In this document: in pieces, positions 38,348-48,642 of the stretch
How the letters are laid out: every line of letters starts with the position of its first letter
Numbering within the stretch: the first letter of the stretch is position 1
Assembly: GCA_002747395.1 (NCBI GenBank)
Contig: PDPE01000035.1
Span: 52,517-116,516 of the forward strand
DNA length: 64,000 bases
Direction of reading: 5' to 3'
Origin: Pseudomonadota bacterium
GTDB lineage: Bacteria > Pseudomonadota > Gammaproteobacteria > Pseudomonadales > Oleiphilaceae
Notes under the pieces: generated by a model
What the model saw: only the letters and a program-made list of their open reading frames with translations
Databases searched by the model: none
What the model was told of the DNA's origin: nothing
Made by a program: the position numbers and the translations under genes

Positions 38348-39550
38348 ATGTCCAAGATTATCGTAAAAACCGAATCCAATGGAGACCATATCCCCTTCTT
38401 TCGGGGTATTCTTACCCAATCACTGGTGAATGCCGGTATTGACTTTGAAGATGCCTACCGTCTGGCACAGGAGGTCAAAGACAGCCTGAAAGACACTCAG
38501 GAAATCTCGAATACAGACCTTCGCGTGAAGGTCGCCGGGACTATAGAAAGCAGCCTGGGTTCGAAAAAAAGGAGAGCCTACGAAAACAAGGCAAATCTGC
38601 GATCCGACATCCTGGTAGTTACAGATACACAAACCTCCATTTTCTCGGTGGGCCTGCTTACCCATTCCCTCGAATCCTGCGCTCTTATTCCAACCGTGGC
38701 ATCCGGTGCCGCAAGATGTGTTTACAGAAAACTGAAAGCATCCGGGCGAAAGGAAGTTCACCACAAAGAATTGCAACAGATTATCTATCAATGCCTCAAG
38801 TCGCTTTATTCGCAGGAGGCGGCCAACCGATATCTGGGCTGGCGATATTTTAAATCGGGTGGTCGCCCTCTTATTATTCTCATTGGCGGAGTATCCGGTT
38901 CGGGCAAGAGTTCCGTTGCCTCGGAATTGAGTTACCGCCTGGATATACCTGGTACCCAGTCCACCGACCTGATGCGTGAAATTATCCGCTCCTACCTGAC
39001 CCCCCAGGTGGTTCCCACTCTGTCATACTCCAGCTTTGAGGCCTGGCGCGGCCTGAAAACCTTGCAGAATAATGACGAGATAAAACATGAAGCCAAAGTC
39101 GTCATGGGTTTTCTGTCACAGCTGGAAACCATGAGTCCGGCACTGGAAGCCACCGTAGCCAGGTCGCTTACCGAAGGCCGGGATCTGATACTGGAAGGCG
39201 TCCATGTTATTCCAAGTCGCCTTGATCTGGCTGAGGTCGCCAAAAATGCGATTGTGGTACCTGTTTTTATCGCCACAACCAAAAAATCGGTGCTTCGCAC
39301 CCGCCTGGCCGCAAGAGGTTCAGAAAACAAAAAACGCAAAGCTGCTCGCTATATCGAAAGGCTGGATGATATCTGGGGACTCCAGAGTTTTATTTTAAGT
39401 GAAGCCGACGAGGAGGGTATCCCTATCATTCATTCTGCCTCTATTGAGCAGGCCGTGACCGAGGTCATCGAAGTAGTCAGTAATACCGTTGTAAAGCTAT
39501 ACAAGCCGGAACTGGAGTCCTACAATAACAAAGTCGGGTTTGACGGATGA
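38348..39550 (+). CDS. 2-phosphoglycerate kinase-like protein with ATP-cone
   Basis: The 400-residue product joins an N-terminal ATP-cone-like region (about 1-90, VKTESNGDHIPFFRGILTQSL split by normal variation) to a P-loop kinase with Walker A GVSGSGKS at 181-188 and a DLILEGVHVIP segment. It resembles the archaeal 2-phosphoglycerate kinases that make 2,3-bisphosphoglycerate. The bacterial role is not established. The ATG at 38348 gives the cleaner N terminus; a TTG at 38327 overlaps the GGAGG site. A phosphoglycerate-mutase-like phosphatase gene follows after 48 bases, so a phospho-metabolite cycle is plausible. Confidence 0.78.
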   Translation: MSKIIVKTESNGDHIPFFRGILTQSLVNAGIDFEDAYRLAQEVKDSLKDTQEISNTDLRVKVAGTIESSLGSKKRRAYENKANLRSDILVVTDTQTSIFSVGLLTHSLESCALIPTVASGAARCVYRKLKASGRKEVHHKELQQIIYQCLKSLYSQEAANRYLGWRYFKSGGRPLIILIGGVSGSGKSSVASELSYRLDIPGTQSTDLMREIIRSYLTPQVVPTLSYSSFEAWRGLKTLQNNDEIKHEAKVVMGFLSQLETMSPALEATVARSLTEGRDLILEGVHVIPSRLDLAEVAKNAIVVPVFIATTKKSVLRTRLAARGSENKKRKAARYIERLDDIWGLQSFILSEADEEGIPIIHSASIEQAVTEVIEVVSNTVVKLYKPELESYNNKVGFDG

Positions 39551-39598
39551 ACCGGTAACCGGTCTGGCGCCACCGATTCAAAAGGTTTTCATTAGCAT

Positions 39599-40285
39599 AT
39601 GCGTGTCATTGTTGTCAGACATTACAAAACCCGGTTTAATAAATCCAACAAGATTATGGGCTGGGGTAACTCACCACCAGCGAAGGACTGGATGCGTGAC
39701 CTTATCTATGTAAAGAAAAAACTCAAGCAAAATGATTTGTGCATTTCTGCCATCTACACCAGCAACCTTGAGCGCGCGAAGCGCACCGGGGATTTTTTCT
39801 CTCAACATCTGGGCCTTGGAAAAAATCCTGTTTCCCATTCGGCAGAGTTAAATGAAATAAACTACGGTACCCTGTTTGAAAAAGACAAAAGCTGGGTGGA
39901 GAAAATGATACCCCGGCATAAAAAAGACCCGGATTTTGTCTACCCTGAGGGTGAAAGCTTCAGGCAAATGCAGCACAGAAGTGTCCGCTTTATTGATTCC
40001 CTGGCTAAAGAACATGAAAACGACACCGTTCTGGTCGTTGTCCATGCGGGTATCATTCGGGGTTTTGTGTCTCACTATCTCGATCTGCCCTACGCACCCT
40101 GCCTGAAAATGAAAACATCCCATCGTTATATTGGAGACTACCGGTTCAAGGGTAAAGCCAACAGGTTTGTTCAATATACCGAGCTTGGGCAGCCTTCCCA
40201 GTTTGTTCGAGACCGGATTATCTTCATACCGCATGCTGCAAAAGAGAACGCCAGGGCTTCAAGGAAGTTTAAGGAGGTTTTATGA
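39599..40285 (+). CDS. Histidine phosphatase (phosphoglycerate mutase-like) family protein
   Basis: The 228-residue product belongs to the histidine phosphatase superfamily. The usual RHG triad appears as [10 protein letters not shown], with His8 as the phospho-acceptor, and a second histidine lies in [12 protein letters not shown]. The tyrosine in place of glycine after the first His is unusual. The long basic tail ([12 protein letters not shown]) is also unusual. It sits between the 2-phosphoglycerate kinase and the PhnA-like gene, overlapping the latter by four bases. It may act on the kinase product; this is inference. Confidence 0.85.
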   Translation: MRVIVVRHYKTRFNKSNKIMGWGNSPPAKDWMRDLIYVKKKLKQNDLCISAIYTSNLERAKRTGDFFSQHLGLGKNPVSHSAELNEINYGTLFEKDKSWVEKMIPRHKKDPDFVYPEGESFRQMQHRSVRFIDSLAKEHENDTVLVVVHAGIIRGFVSHYLDLPYAPCLKMKTSHRYIGDYRFKGKANRFVQYTELGQPSQFVRDRIIFIPHAAKENARASRKFKEVL

Positions 40286-40623
40286 ACGATTTGCCTGATT
40301 GTCCCGGTTGCCATTCCGAATACACCTATGTTGATGGCAGCATGTTTATCTGCCCCGAATGTGGCCACGAATGGGCCATGGATGACTCCCCGGAAACAGA
40401 CGATGAACCGGTAATCAAAGACTCGGTCGGTAATGTGTTGCAGGATGGTGACTCTGTCACTGTGATCAAGGATCTCAAGGTCAAGGGGTCATCATCCGTC
40501 GTGAAAGTGGGCACCAAAGTGAAAAACATTCGTCTGGTTGAGGGGGACCATGATATTGACTGTAAAATAGACGGTATCGGAGCCATGAAGTTGAAGTCGC
40601 AGTTCGTCAGGAAATCGGGCTGA
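40282..40623 (+). CDS. PhnA/YjdM-like zinc-ribbon protein
   Basis: The 113-residue product has an N-terminal zinc ribbon ([22 protein letters not shown] split as CPGC and CPEC) and the C-terminal PhnA domain with [23 protein letters not shown] in family order. Despite the name alkylphosphonate uptake protein, its function is not phosphonate breakdown and remains unclear. The ribosome site AAGGAGGT is strong and the start overlaps the phosphatase stop (ATGA). It ends the phosphate-themed gene run. Confidence 0.9.
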   Translation: MNDLPDCPGCHSEYTYVDGSMFICPECGHEWAMDDSPETDDEPVIKDSVGNVLQDGDSVTVIKDLKVKGSSSVVKVGTKVKNIRLVEGDHDIDCKIDGIGAMKLKSQFVRKSG

Positions 40624-40696
40624 CATGACATTCCGGCGCATTTATCCGGAGTGACCGCCAGTTACCAAGGCAAGGGCAACTGGCGGGTTATTGATG

Positions 40697-43165
40697 TCAG
40701 TCCCTGCAGGGCGGAATATGCCACACCTGATCGGAGTATTCCTGGATTGATCGATCAGAGTTGAATTTGCCCAAACGGGCCGTATTGAGGATGGCGCTCC
40801 TGGCCCAGCCAGACTTATCCCGGTAGCGGCGATCCGCTTCCCGGTGCGCCCTGGAGTAGGCATCAAAGTCTGCCAGGCACAGGTATGGATCACCTCCATC
40901 CAGCAAACTGCGCTTGATGCTGGCCAACTCACCCGGGCAACCGGGAGTGAAGTAGTCGGTTTCAAGCCAGTCCAGAACGGACTTCAATTCCTGACTGGCA
41001 TAGTAATAATCCCAGGGGTTATACCCCTTTGCATACAGCGCCTTGACTTCATCCACAGCCAACCCGAAAATAATGACATTTTCGTCCCCGACCTCCTCGG
41101 CAATTTCAATGTTGGCTCCGTCCAGTGTGCCAAGAGTAATGGCACCGTTCAAGGCAAGCTTCATATTGCCCGTTCCCGATGCCTCTTTGCCTGCAGTAGA
41201 AATCTGCTCCGAAATATCCGCTGCGGGAATAATTTTCATTGCCAGGGAAACCCGGTAGTTAGGCAGAAAAACCACCTTGAGTTTTTCATTCACTCTGGGA
41301 TCATTGTTGATCTTGTCGGCCACCTTGTTAATGGCATAGATAATATCTTTGGCCAGCCTGTATCCGGGAGCGGCTTTCGCCCCGAAAATAAAGACTCGTG
41401 GTTGCATGTCATAGTTCGGAATTTGTAGCAAGCGGCGATAGAGAGCCATGATATGCAACAGATTCAAATGCTGCCTTTTGTATTCATGCAGGCGCTTGAC
41501 CTGAACATCAAATATGGCCTCAGGGTTGACGATAACACCCGTCTCACCCTTTATGATTCTGGCCAGAGTTTCTTTATTCTGATGTTTGATTGCCATGTAC
41601 TTTTGCTGGAACGAATTGTCATCAGCAACGCTTTCAAGCTTTCTCAGCCGGTTCAGGTCGGTCAGCCAGCCCTCGCCGATGGTACTGGTAATCAGTTTTG
41701 CCAGGCGGGGGTTACAGGTTTTCAGCCAACGCCTGGGAGTGATGCCGTTGGTGACGTTGATAAATTTATCCGGCCATAGCTCGTTCATTTCCGGGAACAG
41801 GTCTTTTTTCACCAGTTCCGAATGGATTTGGGCAACCCCGTTGACTTTGCGAGAACCAATCACGCACAGATGTCCCATGCGAACCATTCGATCCTGCCCT
41901 TCTTCAATAATGGAAAGCTTGCTTCTGATTGCCATATTGCCGGGCCACCTTGCCTCTACCTCGGTTTTCAGAAAGCGGTCATTGATTTCGTATATGATTT
42001 CCAGGTGGCGTGGCAACACTTTGTTAAACATATTGACCGACCACCTCTCCAGCGCTTCAGGAAGAAGTGTATGATTGGTATAGGAGAAAATCTCCTGACA
42101 CATACTCCAGGCCGTGTCCCAGTTCAATCGAACGCGATCGACCAGTATTCGCATCAATTCGGGTATGGCAATCGCCGGATGCGTATCGTTAAGCTGAATG
42201 GCAACCTGTTTGGGAAACAGGCTCCAGTCGTTACCGTGGGCGCGTTTGTAACGTCGCACCATGTCTTTCAGGGAACAGGCACAAAAGAAGTATTGCTGAA
42301 CCAGCCGAAGCTCCTTTCCTGCCTGGGTGTTGTCGTTCGGGTACAGAACTTTCGAGATGGTTTCCGCCTCCACATTCTCACGCTGGGCATCCAGATAACC
42401 ACCTGCGTTAAACACATCGAGATTGAACAGGTCTGATGAGCGGCTCTCCCAAAGACGCAGTACGTTAACGGTATTGCCAAGATAGCCAACCACGGGAACA
42501 TCCCAGGGGACACCTTTAATAATTCGGCCAGGGTGCCACTCCTTATAGATTTTACCCTGATCATCGATCCCGGTTTCAACATAGCCATACAAGGCAACTT
42601 GCTGGGTGCTTTCAGGTCGGCAGATTTCAAACGGGTTACCATATTCGCGCCAGCTGTCGGGCCTTTCAAACTGGCGGCCATCCTTGAACTCCTGCTTGAA
42701 CAGGCCGTTTTCGTAATGAATGCCATAGCCGAGGGCGGGCATATCCATTGTCGCCAGTGAATCAATGAAGCAGGCAGCCAGGCGACCGAGCCCCCCATTG
42801 CCAAGGGCCATGTCTTCCTCCTGGTCGGCAAGCCGGTCGATATCCTTGTTCAACTCTTTGAGGGCCTGTTCTGCTGTGTCAAACAATTCCAGATTGTGCA
42901 AATTGCTGCTCATCAGTCTTCCCATCAGGAATTCCAGAGAGAAGTAGTGAACCGCTCGGGTATCATGTTTATAATGGCTTTTTTGTGTGCTGCGCAGTCG
43001 GTCAAATACAAATTCATTCAGTGTCGCACAGGTCGCTTGCCACCATGCCTTTTCATTGGCTTTGTTCTCATCGGTACCCAATGTGGCATTCAGGTGCCTG
43101 AGAATAGAGTTTTTAAAGTCTTCAACACTGACTTCCGATTGGTTTAGCATTGTTTTACGTGCCAT
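40697..43165 (-). CDS. glgP: Glycogen/maltodextrin phosphorylase
   Basis: GlgP releases glucose 1-phosphate from glycogen chain ends using PLP. The product has [12 protein letters not shown] near the N terminus, [13 protein letters not shown], the segment [13 protein letters not shown], and the PLP site [15 protein letters not shown] with the Lys. I prefer the ATG at 43165 (822 residues) because GCGGAG lies six bases before it; ATG 43186 would add seven residues with a weak site. It is divergent from glgA, with a 327-base shared promoter region. With MalQ and GlgX it completes glycogen breakdown. Confidence 0.95.
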   Translation of the reverse strand: MARKTMLNQSEVSVEDFKNSILRHLNATLGTDENKANEKAWWQATCATLNEFVFDRLRSTQKSHYKHDTRAVHYFSLEFLMGRLMSSNLHNLELFDTAEQALKELNKDIDRLADQEEDMALGNGGLGRLAACFIDSLATMDMPALGYGIHYENGLFKQEFKDGRQFERPDSWREYGNPFEICRPESTQQVALYGYVETGIDDQGKIYKEWHPGRIIKGVPWDVPVVGYLGNTVNVLRLWESRSSDLFNLDVFNAGGYLDAQRENVEAETISKVLYPNDNTQAGKELRLVQQYFFCACSLKDMVRRYKRAHGNDWSLFPKQVAIQLNDTHPAIAIPELMRILVDRVRLNWDTAWSMCQEIFSYTNHTLLPEALERWSVNMFNKVLPRHLEIIYEINDRFLKTEVEARWPGNMAIRSKLSIIEEGQDRMVRMGHLCVIGSRKVNGVAQIHSELVKKDLFPEMNELWPDKFINVTNGITPRRWLKTCNPRLAKLITSTIGEGWLTDLNRLRKLESVADDNSFQQKYMAIKHQNKETLARIIKGETGVIVNPEAIFDVQVKRLHEYKRQHLNLLHIMALYRRLLQIPNYDMQPRVFIFGAKAAPGYRLAKDIIYAINKVADKINNDPRVNEKLKVVFLPNYRVSLAMKIIPAADISEQISTAGKEASGTGNMKLALNGAITLGTLDGANIEIAEEVGDENVIIFGLAVDEVKALYAKGYNPWDYYYASQELKSVLDWLETDYFTPGCPGELASIKRSLLDGGDPYLCLADFDAYSRAHREADRRYRDKSGWARSAILNTARLGKFNSDRSIQEYSDQVWHIPPCRD

Positions 43166-43492
43166 ATTCTGCTCCGCAGTCGTCATTTTTAGGCAGTTGA
43201 TGGAAAATGAGCGTACTTTTTTTCAAAATCCGTAGCGGAGCTTGAGTGCCCCCCGTTGATTAGTAAAGATTACATGTAAAACTATTACAATTTAAATAAA
43301 ATCATTACAATTTAAAGATGTTGCTGCAAATCATAGTATGGTTTTTTTACTATCGCCATTTGCTTCAAATTACGCTAAGTTAGAGTGTACATAATATCGC
43401 ACACTGCAAGGGAGTGCGTTGTTCATTTGTCAAAAGCGCTGATATTTTCCTGTGTTCACGCAATATATGAATCGTAGATAGGGTACGAGTAT
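43166..43492. promoter_or_regulatory. Divergent glgP-glgA control region with 20-bp duplication
   Basis: This AT-rich 327-base stretch must carry promoters for both genes. It contains the 20-base units 43281-43300 and 43301-43320, which share ATTACAATTTAAA, with a weaker copy before them. The repeat could hold a pair of regulator sites. No known operator was recognised. Confidence 0.45.
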
Positions 43493-44971
43493 ATGAAAGT
43501 TCTGTTTCTTGCTTCTGAAAAAGAAGGCCTGGTAAAAACCGGTGGATTGGCGGATGTGGTCAGGGCACTGCCCGCTCACCTTAAAAAACAGGGTATAGAT
43601 GTGCGTGTGATGATTCCGTGTTACCGGGATTTACTCGCCCAGAGTTACCCTGTTCGTATCCCTTCACTGGAGATAAAGCTGAATGAGCATGATCAGTACG
43701 GGTCGACCATCCGCCAGACTCTGGTCGATGATGTTCAGGTCTATTTGCTGGAGCACAATGTGTTTTTTGATCGTGACGGCCTCTATCAGCATGGAGGCGA
43801 GTCCTATGACGACAACGCATTGAGATTTGCCCTGCTGTGCAAGGGTGCGCTGTGTATGTGCGCCGAGCTGGACTGGATCCCGGACATTATTCACTGCAAT
43901 GACTGGCAAACCGCAATCACTCCGTTTTACCTGAAAGAGCACTTCGCCGGTGATGCCAGGTTCAGTAACACCAAAACAGTGATTACGGTTCATAATGGTG
44001 CGTTTCAGGGACATGCCTCTTCGTCCCTCAAGGGCAGGCTGGGTATCAATGATTATTTTTTCGTGCCCGAGATATTCGAAGACCATGGCCAGATCAACCT
44101 GCTCAAGGGAGGCATTGCACTGGCAGATGCGGTCACCACTGTCAGCCCGGGCTACCATGATGAACTGTTAAACAGGGAGACGAGCCACGGCCTCTGGCAA
44201 AGCTACCATGCCAAAGGCAGCGCCTTTACGGGTATTTTGAATGGCTGTGACTATGAGCACTGGAACCCTGAGACAGATCCGGATCTGGCTGCGAACTACA
44301 GCATTCACAACATGGAAGGCAAAGCCATCTGCAAGCAGTCATTGCGGAAATCATCCGGACTGAACCCGGAAAGCCCTGCCCCTCTGTTTGGTATTGTCAG
44401 TCGCCTGTCCGGGCAAAAAGGGTTTCACTATCTGGTTCCTTCTCTGTCTCGCTACTTTCACATGTCACAGACAGACCCCAGAGTGCGACCGATTCAGCTG
44501 GTGGTGCTGGGTAGTGGTGATTACTCTATCTCGGGCGAACTTCACCGATTGGCCGACCAGTTTCCCGAAAGCGTGCACTTTACCGACGGCTACAGCGAGT
44601 CACTGGCTCACCAGATTGAAGCCGGCTCGGATTACTTTTTGATGCCGTCGTCGTTCGAACCTTGCGGCCTCAACCAGATATACAGTCTTAAATATGGCTC
44701 GATCCCGATTGTTCGTGCCACCGGTGGGCTGAGAGATACTGTTGTGGGACTGACCCCTAATTTGAGCAATAAAAAACACGCGACAGGCATATCCTTTGAG
44801 CACAGAACCGAAGAAGATTGCCTGGAGTCCATTCACCTGGCGACAACGCTCTGGTATGACCATTTTGAGTTATACCAGGACATTCAGCGGCACGGAATGG
44901 AGCAGGATTTTTCATGGAATCAACCTGCAGAGGAATTTATCCGGCTTTATCTCAAATTGAGTTCATCCTGA
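43493..44971 (+). CDS. glgA: Glycogen synthase
   Basis: GlgA extends glycogen from ADP-glucose. The 492-residue GT5/GT-B enzyme has the nucleotide-sugar loop KTGGLADV at residues 15-22, IIHCNDWQTA, and the C-terminal MPSSFEPCGLNQIYSLKYG motif with the catalytic Glu. Length is typical. It is divergent from glgP and 31 bases upstream of tag. glgC, which makes ADP-glucose, is absent from the window and must lie elsewhere, or another ADP-glucose source is used. Confidence 0.96.
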   Translation: MKVLFLASEKEGLVKTGGLADVVRALPAHLKKQGIDVRVMIPCYRDLLAQSYPVRIPSLEIKLNEHDQYGSTIRQTLVDDVQVYLLEHNVFFDRDGLYQHGGESYDDNALRFALLCKGALCMCAELDWIPDIIHCNDWQTAITPFYLKEHFAGDARFSNTKTVITVHNGAFQGHASSSLKGRLGINDYFFVPEIFEDHGQINLLKGGIALADAVTTVSPGYHDELLNRETSHGLWQSYHAKGSAFTGILNGCDYEHWNPETDPDLAANYSIHNMEGKAICKQSLRKSSGLNPESPAPLFGIVSRLSGQKGFHYLVPSLSRYFHMSQTDPRVRPIQLVVLGSGDYSISGELHRLADQFPESVHFTDGYSESLAHQIEAGSDYFLMPSSFEPCGLNQIYSLKYGSIPIVRATGGLRDTVVGLTPNLSNKKHATGISFEHRTEEDCLESIHLATTLWYDHFELYQDIQRHGMEQDFSWNQPAEEFIRLYLKLSSS

Positions 44972-45002
44972 TTTTTCTGTTTACCGGAACAGTGGTAAAA
45001 GC

Positions 45003-45629
45003 GTGACAGAAACAGACCCGAGCCTGCCATCACGATGCAGTTGGTGCGGTGATGATCCATTGTATGTGGATTACCATGACTCGATATGGGGCAGGCCCGT
45101 TGCCTCTTCCCGCGAACTGTTCGCAAAGCTTTGCCTGGACGGGCAGCAGGCGGGCCTGAGCTGGATTACGGTACTGCGGAAGCAAAAAAACTACGAGCAA
45201 CTGTTCTTTGGCTTTGACCCGGAAAAGATTATCACCCTGACGGACGCAGATATCGAAACACTGATGCAGAATCCGGGCATAATCCGTAACCGGCTCAAAG
45301 TCAATTCGATCATTCGAAATGCCAGGGCATATCTGGCCATGCGTGACAGGGGAATGGCCTTTAACCGGTTTATCTGGCAGTTTGTCGACGGTGAGCCGGT
45401 GCAGAATGAATGGCGCACCCTGTCAGAGGTTCCGGTGAACACTCCCCGGTCGGACGCCATGTCCATCGCACTGAAAAAACAGGGCTTCAACTTTGTCGGC
45501 AGCACAATCTGCTATGCGTTTATGCAAGCGGTCGGGCTGGTCAATGACCACCTGACCGGTTGTCATTGCCATGAAGCATGCCGCACCGAAGGGCAGGCCT
45601 TTACCATTGATACACGACCGAATAACTGA
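45003..45629 (+). CDS. tag: DNA-3-methyladenine glycosylase I
   Basis: Tag removes 3-methyladenine from alkylated DNA to start base excision repair. The 208-residue product has the N-terminal zinc ligand region RCSWCGDDPLYVDYHDSIWG, followed by the active-site stretch AGLSWITVLRKQ and the C-terminal zinc-binding GCHCHEAC. The start is GTG at 45003. It probably shares transcription with glgA. Its last 29 bases overlap the convergent DUF4139 gene. Confidence 0.95.
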   Translation: MTETDPSLPSRCSWCGDDPLYVDYHDSIWGRPVASSRELFAKLCLDGQQAGLSWITVLRKQKNYEQLFFGFDPEKIITLTDADIETLMQNPGIIRNRLKVNSIIRNARAYLAMRDRGMAFNRFIWQFVDGEPVQNEWRTLSEVPVNTPRSDAMSIALKKQGFNFVGSTICYAFMQAVGLVNDHLTGCHCHEACRTEGQAFTIDTRPNN

Positions 45630-47028
45630 TCTGGCGTTCAGACTTTGCAGGCACCTTCACCCGGCTGTAGATCGTTTCGGCGTTTTCCTTTTGCCAGTTT
45701 TCCGTGGACGACAGCTCGTAACGCCCACCCCGGTACAGGTGTTCCACCACTTTCACCTCGACTGGCACCTCTTTCCTGTTTTCCAGTGTAATCAGAACAC
45801 TTTCCTTCGTGCGCTTTTGAGACTTGTACTCAACAAACCCGGTTTGCTTTCGTTCACCGGTAACGTCGAAAGCCGTACCGGTAAAGGTTTTTACTACCTG
45901 ATCAACCGCAGTATGGGAAATGGCGTTTTCACCGATAAAGACCAGACCGCTTTCATCCTGTTGATAAAATCTGATAATACCCTGGGGTAGCGGTTTTCCC
46001 AGGCCATTCTCAAGGCTGTTTTCAAACAGTTTATATATATCGACAGCATGACTGGACTGTGTCCCGAAATGCTTTGATGCTCGAATATTTCCCGAATCAT
46101 AGCTGGCAGGCAGTTCGGCACCATCGTAAACCAGTTCCGTCCTGAAGTTGATATTCTGCCCCTGTATGAACTGGATCTGTTTGGTTTCTCCGGCTTTCAG
46201 ATTGATTTGACCGGGAACGGTATATAGATGAAACTCATCAATCTCCTTTCTGGATGGCATGGCTTTATTCGCTGCCATCATTGAATTTGCCGACGTGACT
46301 TGCCAATAATCCTCGGCGGGTCGGGTTTTGTTCGCATTGCCCGCGACCAGCCTGACTTTTACATCGGGGAAGGTCTTGCCGGAGTCATTTTCCAGGGTCA
46401 GCCAGCCAGCGGCATCCATTTTGTTTTCAGAGGTTTGAATAAAATTGTAAGCGGCAGCCCAGCCAAACCCGTCGGTGAGATAACTGATATTCGCCTTTGC
46501 CTTGCCTGACCGGTTGGCATGCAGAATCCAGTTTAGCTGAGGCTTCAGCAAACTGTCGGCGGTGGTCGGGGGAAACAGGGGCAGGCCGGGCAGGTCAAAT
46601 CGCAGCTTGCCATCGAGCTCGATCATCGGCGGCAAGGTACCCCTGTCATACGATTGGGGGGCGCGGATAATCTTCCCCCTGATGACAGATTCGTGATCGT
46701 TATACTGCACAAGAAAGTCAATGGTTTCGCCTTCGTATTTTTGCAGCAGGCTCGTTTCAGACACCGGCTCGCCGAGGTAGCTTTGCTCCTGAATCAGCAC
46801 CTGCCACTGCGGGTCGGCAGGCGACACCATAACACTGGAGGGTTCCAGAGAACGCGTGATATTAGTGTAGCTGACCTTGTTGATACCTGCTTTCAGCTCC
46901 AGCTCAATATCATCATTGACCACAGCAAAATCACTGTAGATTGTGAGTTCGCTTGCAATGGCGGTGGAACAAAGGCCTGTAAGCATGATGGGACAAAGCC
47001 ACCCGAGTGGCAGAAGTCTGTTTGACAT
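45601..47028 (-). CDS. DUF4139 exported protein
   Basis: The 475-residue product has a signal peptide (MSNRLLPLGW to about residue 27) and matches the DUF4139 family, with the central SYLTDGFGWAAAYNF segment and the C-terminal ENRKEVPVEVKVVEHL and WQKENAETIYSRVKVPA runs. Role unknown; members look like envelope or mucoidy-type proteins. I chose the ATG at 47028, with AGGAGG upstream, over 47073. It overlaps tag tail to tail by 29 bases. Confidence 0.85.
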   Translation of the reverse strand: MSNRLLPLGWLCPIMLTGLCSTAIASELTIYSDFAVVNDDIELELKAGINKVSYTNITRSLEPSSVMVSPADPQWQVLIQEQSYLGEPVSETSLLQKYEGETIDFLVQYNDHESVIRGKIIRAPQSYDRGTLPPMIELDGKLRFDLPGLPLFPPTTADSLLKPQLNWILHANRSGKAKANISYLTDGFGWAAAYNFIQTSENKMDAAGWLTLENDSGKTFPDVKVRLVAGNANKTRPAEDYWQVTSANSMMAANKAMPSRKEIDEFHLYTVPGQINLKAGETKQIQFIQGQNINFRTELVYDGAELPASYDSGNIRASKHFGTQSSHAVDIYKLFENSLENGLGKPLPQGIIRFYQQDESGLVFIGENAISHTAVDQVVKTFTGTAFDVTGERKQTGFVEYKSQKRTKESVLITLENRKEVPVEVKVVEHLYRGGRYELSSTENWQKENAETIYSRVKVPAKSERQISYSVVYQW

Positions 47029-47416
47029 GATAGGGGAAAACCTCCTGGAAAAAAGATGAGGCGGAACCGGCACTCCGGCATCAGGCTCAGCCTGTTGGTC
47101 AGGCTTGCAATATGAGCGATTTATGGCAAATATTCAACCCGAATCTGCTTGACCCGGGATGCGGCGGGAATGCCCGGATTGGCCGAATAAACGATCTGTC
47201 GGCTGGCTATCCCCTGGCTGCCACCCGGCTTATAAGTGTTACAGAGTGTAAGTCTTTGTGACTGTGGTCGCAGAATTTGAAAAATTGGCAGGGTATACTG
47301 AGCACCTGATAAAAAGATAAGAAAAACGAGTCCACCGTCTGTCAGACTTGGCTGCCGGTGGCGCCTCCATCGGCACGAGCTGGCTGGTGGAGGCCTGTTA
47401 GGGAAAGGAAAACAAA
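47029..47416. other. 388-bp divergent region
   Basis: It separates the DUF4139 gene from a surface-type protein gene and must hold promoters for both. No gene, repeat or clear hairpin was recognised. Confidence 0.5.
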
Positions 47417-48457
47417 ATGAAAAGCCTGATTCCGTCTGTATCTGCAGGGTTGCTTGCGGCGATTGTGTCGGCGTCTGCCACGGCAGACCTGCAAGCACTG
47501 GCAGATTCTGAAATGAGTGAGGTACAGGGCCAGGCAGGCCTTTCTATCGAGTTGTCTGCCCAGGTTGATATCGGAGAAGTAGCCTATCAGGATGCAGGCT
47601 ATGTTGCCATAAAGGATATACACCTTGGCGGTATCGGTGCCTCGATGCTGGACAACATGCTGATCACCATGGATATAGCCGGGCCCAATGAAGTATTGCA
47701 CCGGGGCTTTTCCAAATTCGCCATGTGGGCTGACAACGGCTTGGTTGACGCGGCCCATCAGGATGTAGCGGCGGCCATTGCCAGATACTCTGTGGGTGGT
47801 GGCTATGGTGAGGCCTTTAATGATGGTGATATGGTGATTCATATCGACTCGCTGGATCCTGGTGTTATCGCCGGGAACAACACAGCGCAAAATATCGCCG
47901 CATACCAGTCGGCAATTGACTTTGGCCTGTCAGTGGACTCTGTCTCGTTAACCACGACCGGTTACGATGTCGGAAATGGCCCCGCTGGCACCTTGATGTT
48001 TTCTGACATCAATGCCGAGGGCTATTTGGGGCCGGTCGATATTGTGATCCGCAACAGTGACGCAACCAATACAATTTCCAATGGCGCTATGGATGTGTCG
48101 GGGGCAGTCACCGAGGTGGATGCCTATTTCCGGGTGACCGATATGGATTTGGACTGGGATGCAGCAGATGTATTGCTGGTTTTCAACTTTGCAGCCATGA
48201 AGCAACTGGGAGTGAGGATTCACAATACGCGCGGTAATGACTATATCGGGGAGTTCGGCTTTGCCAGGGTCTCTGCCAAATTTGCAGCAGGAACCAGCAA
48301 TGTCAGTCCCGGCGTAACCGGCCTGGCCGTGTATGATGTCGAAATCCGCGCTGATGTTGATATGCCGCACGTGCAGTTCGGCAGCAGTCCCAGCATTGGT
48401 GGAATCTACTTTACCGACTTTGTATTCCAGACAGACGTTTTGGTGTACGGCCATTGA
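47417..48457 (+). CDS. Exported beta-rich surface-type protein, function unknown
   Basis: The 346-residue product has a signal peptide (to about 23) and then the motif LQALADSEMSEVQGQAGLSIE. This L..L.D.EMS.V.GQ.G motif opens a family of gammaproteobacterial envelope proteins (DUF6160-like). The rest is rich in beta strands and Asp, with repeated DxxxD-like segments, and lacks cysteine. A good AAGGA ribosome site precedes the ATG. It has its own terminator and seems monocistronic. Confidence 0.7.
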   Translation: MKSLIPSVSAGLLAAIVSASATADLQALADSEMSEVQGQAGLSIELSAQVDIGEVAYQDAGYVAIKDIHLGGIGASMLDNMLITMDIAGPNEVLHRGFSKFAMWADNGLVDAAHQDVAAAIARYSVGGGYGEAFNDGDMVIHIDSLDPGVIAGNNTAQNIAAYQSAIDFGLSVDSVSLTTTGYDVGNGPAGTLMFSDINAEGYLGPVDIVIRNSDATNTISNGAMDVSGAVTEVDAYFRVTDMDLDWDAADVLLVFNFAAMKQLGVRIHNTRGNDYIGEFGFARVSAKFAAGTSNVSPGVTGLAVYDVEIRADVDMPHVQFGSSPSIGGIYFTDFVFQTDVLVYGH

Positions 48458-48523
48458 CAATTAAAATAAACAGGACAAAAACAATAAACGACCCGGTCGG
48501 TCGGTTTTTTCCACAAGGTGCCG

Positions 48524-48553
48524 AAGCCTCCCTGTTGTAGTGGAGGCTTTTTG
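48524..48553 (+). terminator. Rho-independent terminator
   Basis: AAGCCTCC/GGAGGCTT forms an 8-bp stem around a ten-base loop, followed by TTTTTGTC. It lies 67 bases after the stop of the surface-type gene. Confidence 0.82.
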
Positions 48554-48642
48554 TCTTTGCTCTTCCTGCATTACCGTGGCGGATCACCTTCAAACAGGCC
48601 GAACGGCGCCGCCCCGTTTGCAGCACGATCCCGCTTACGACA

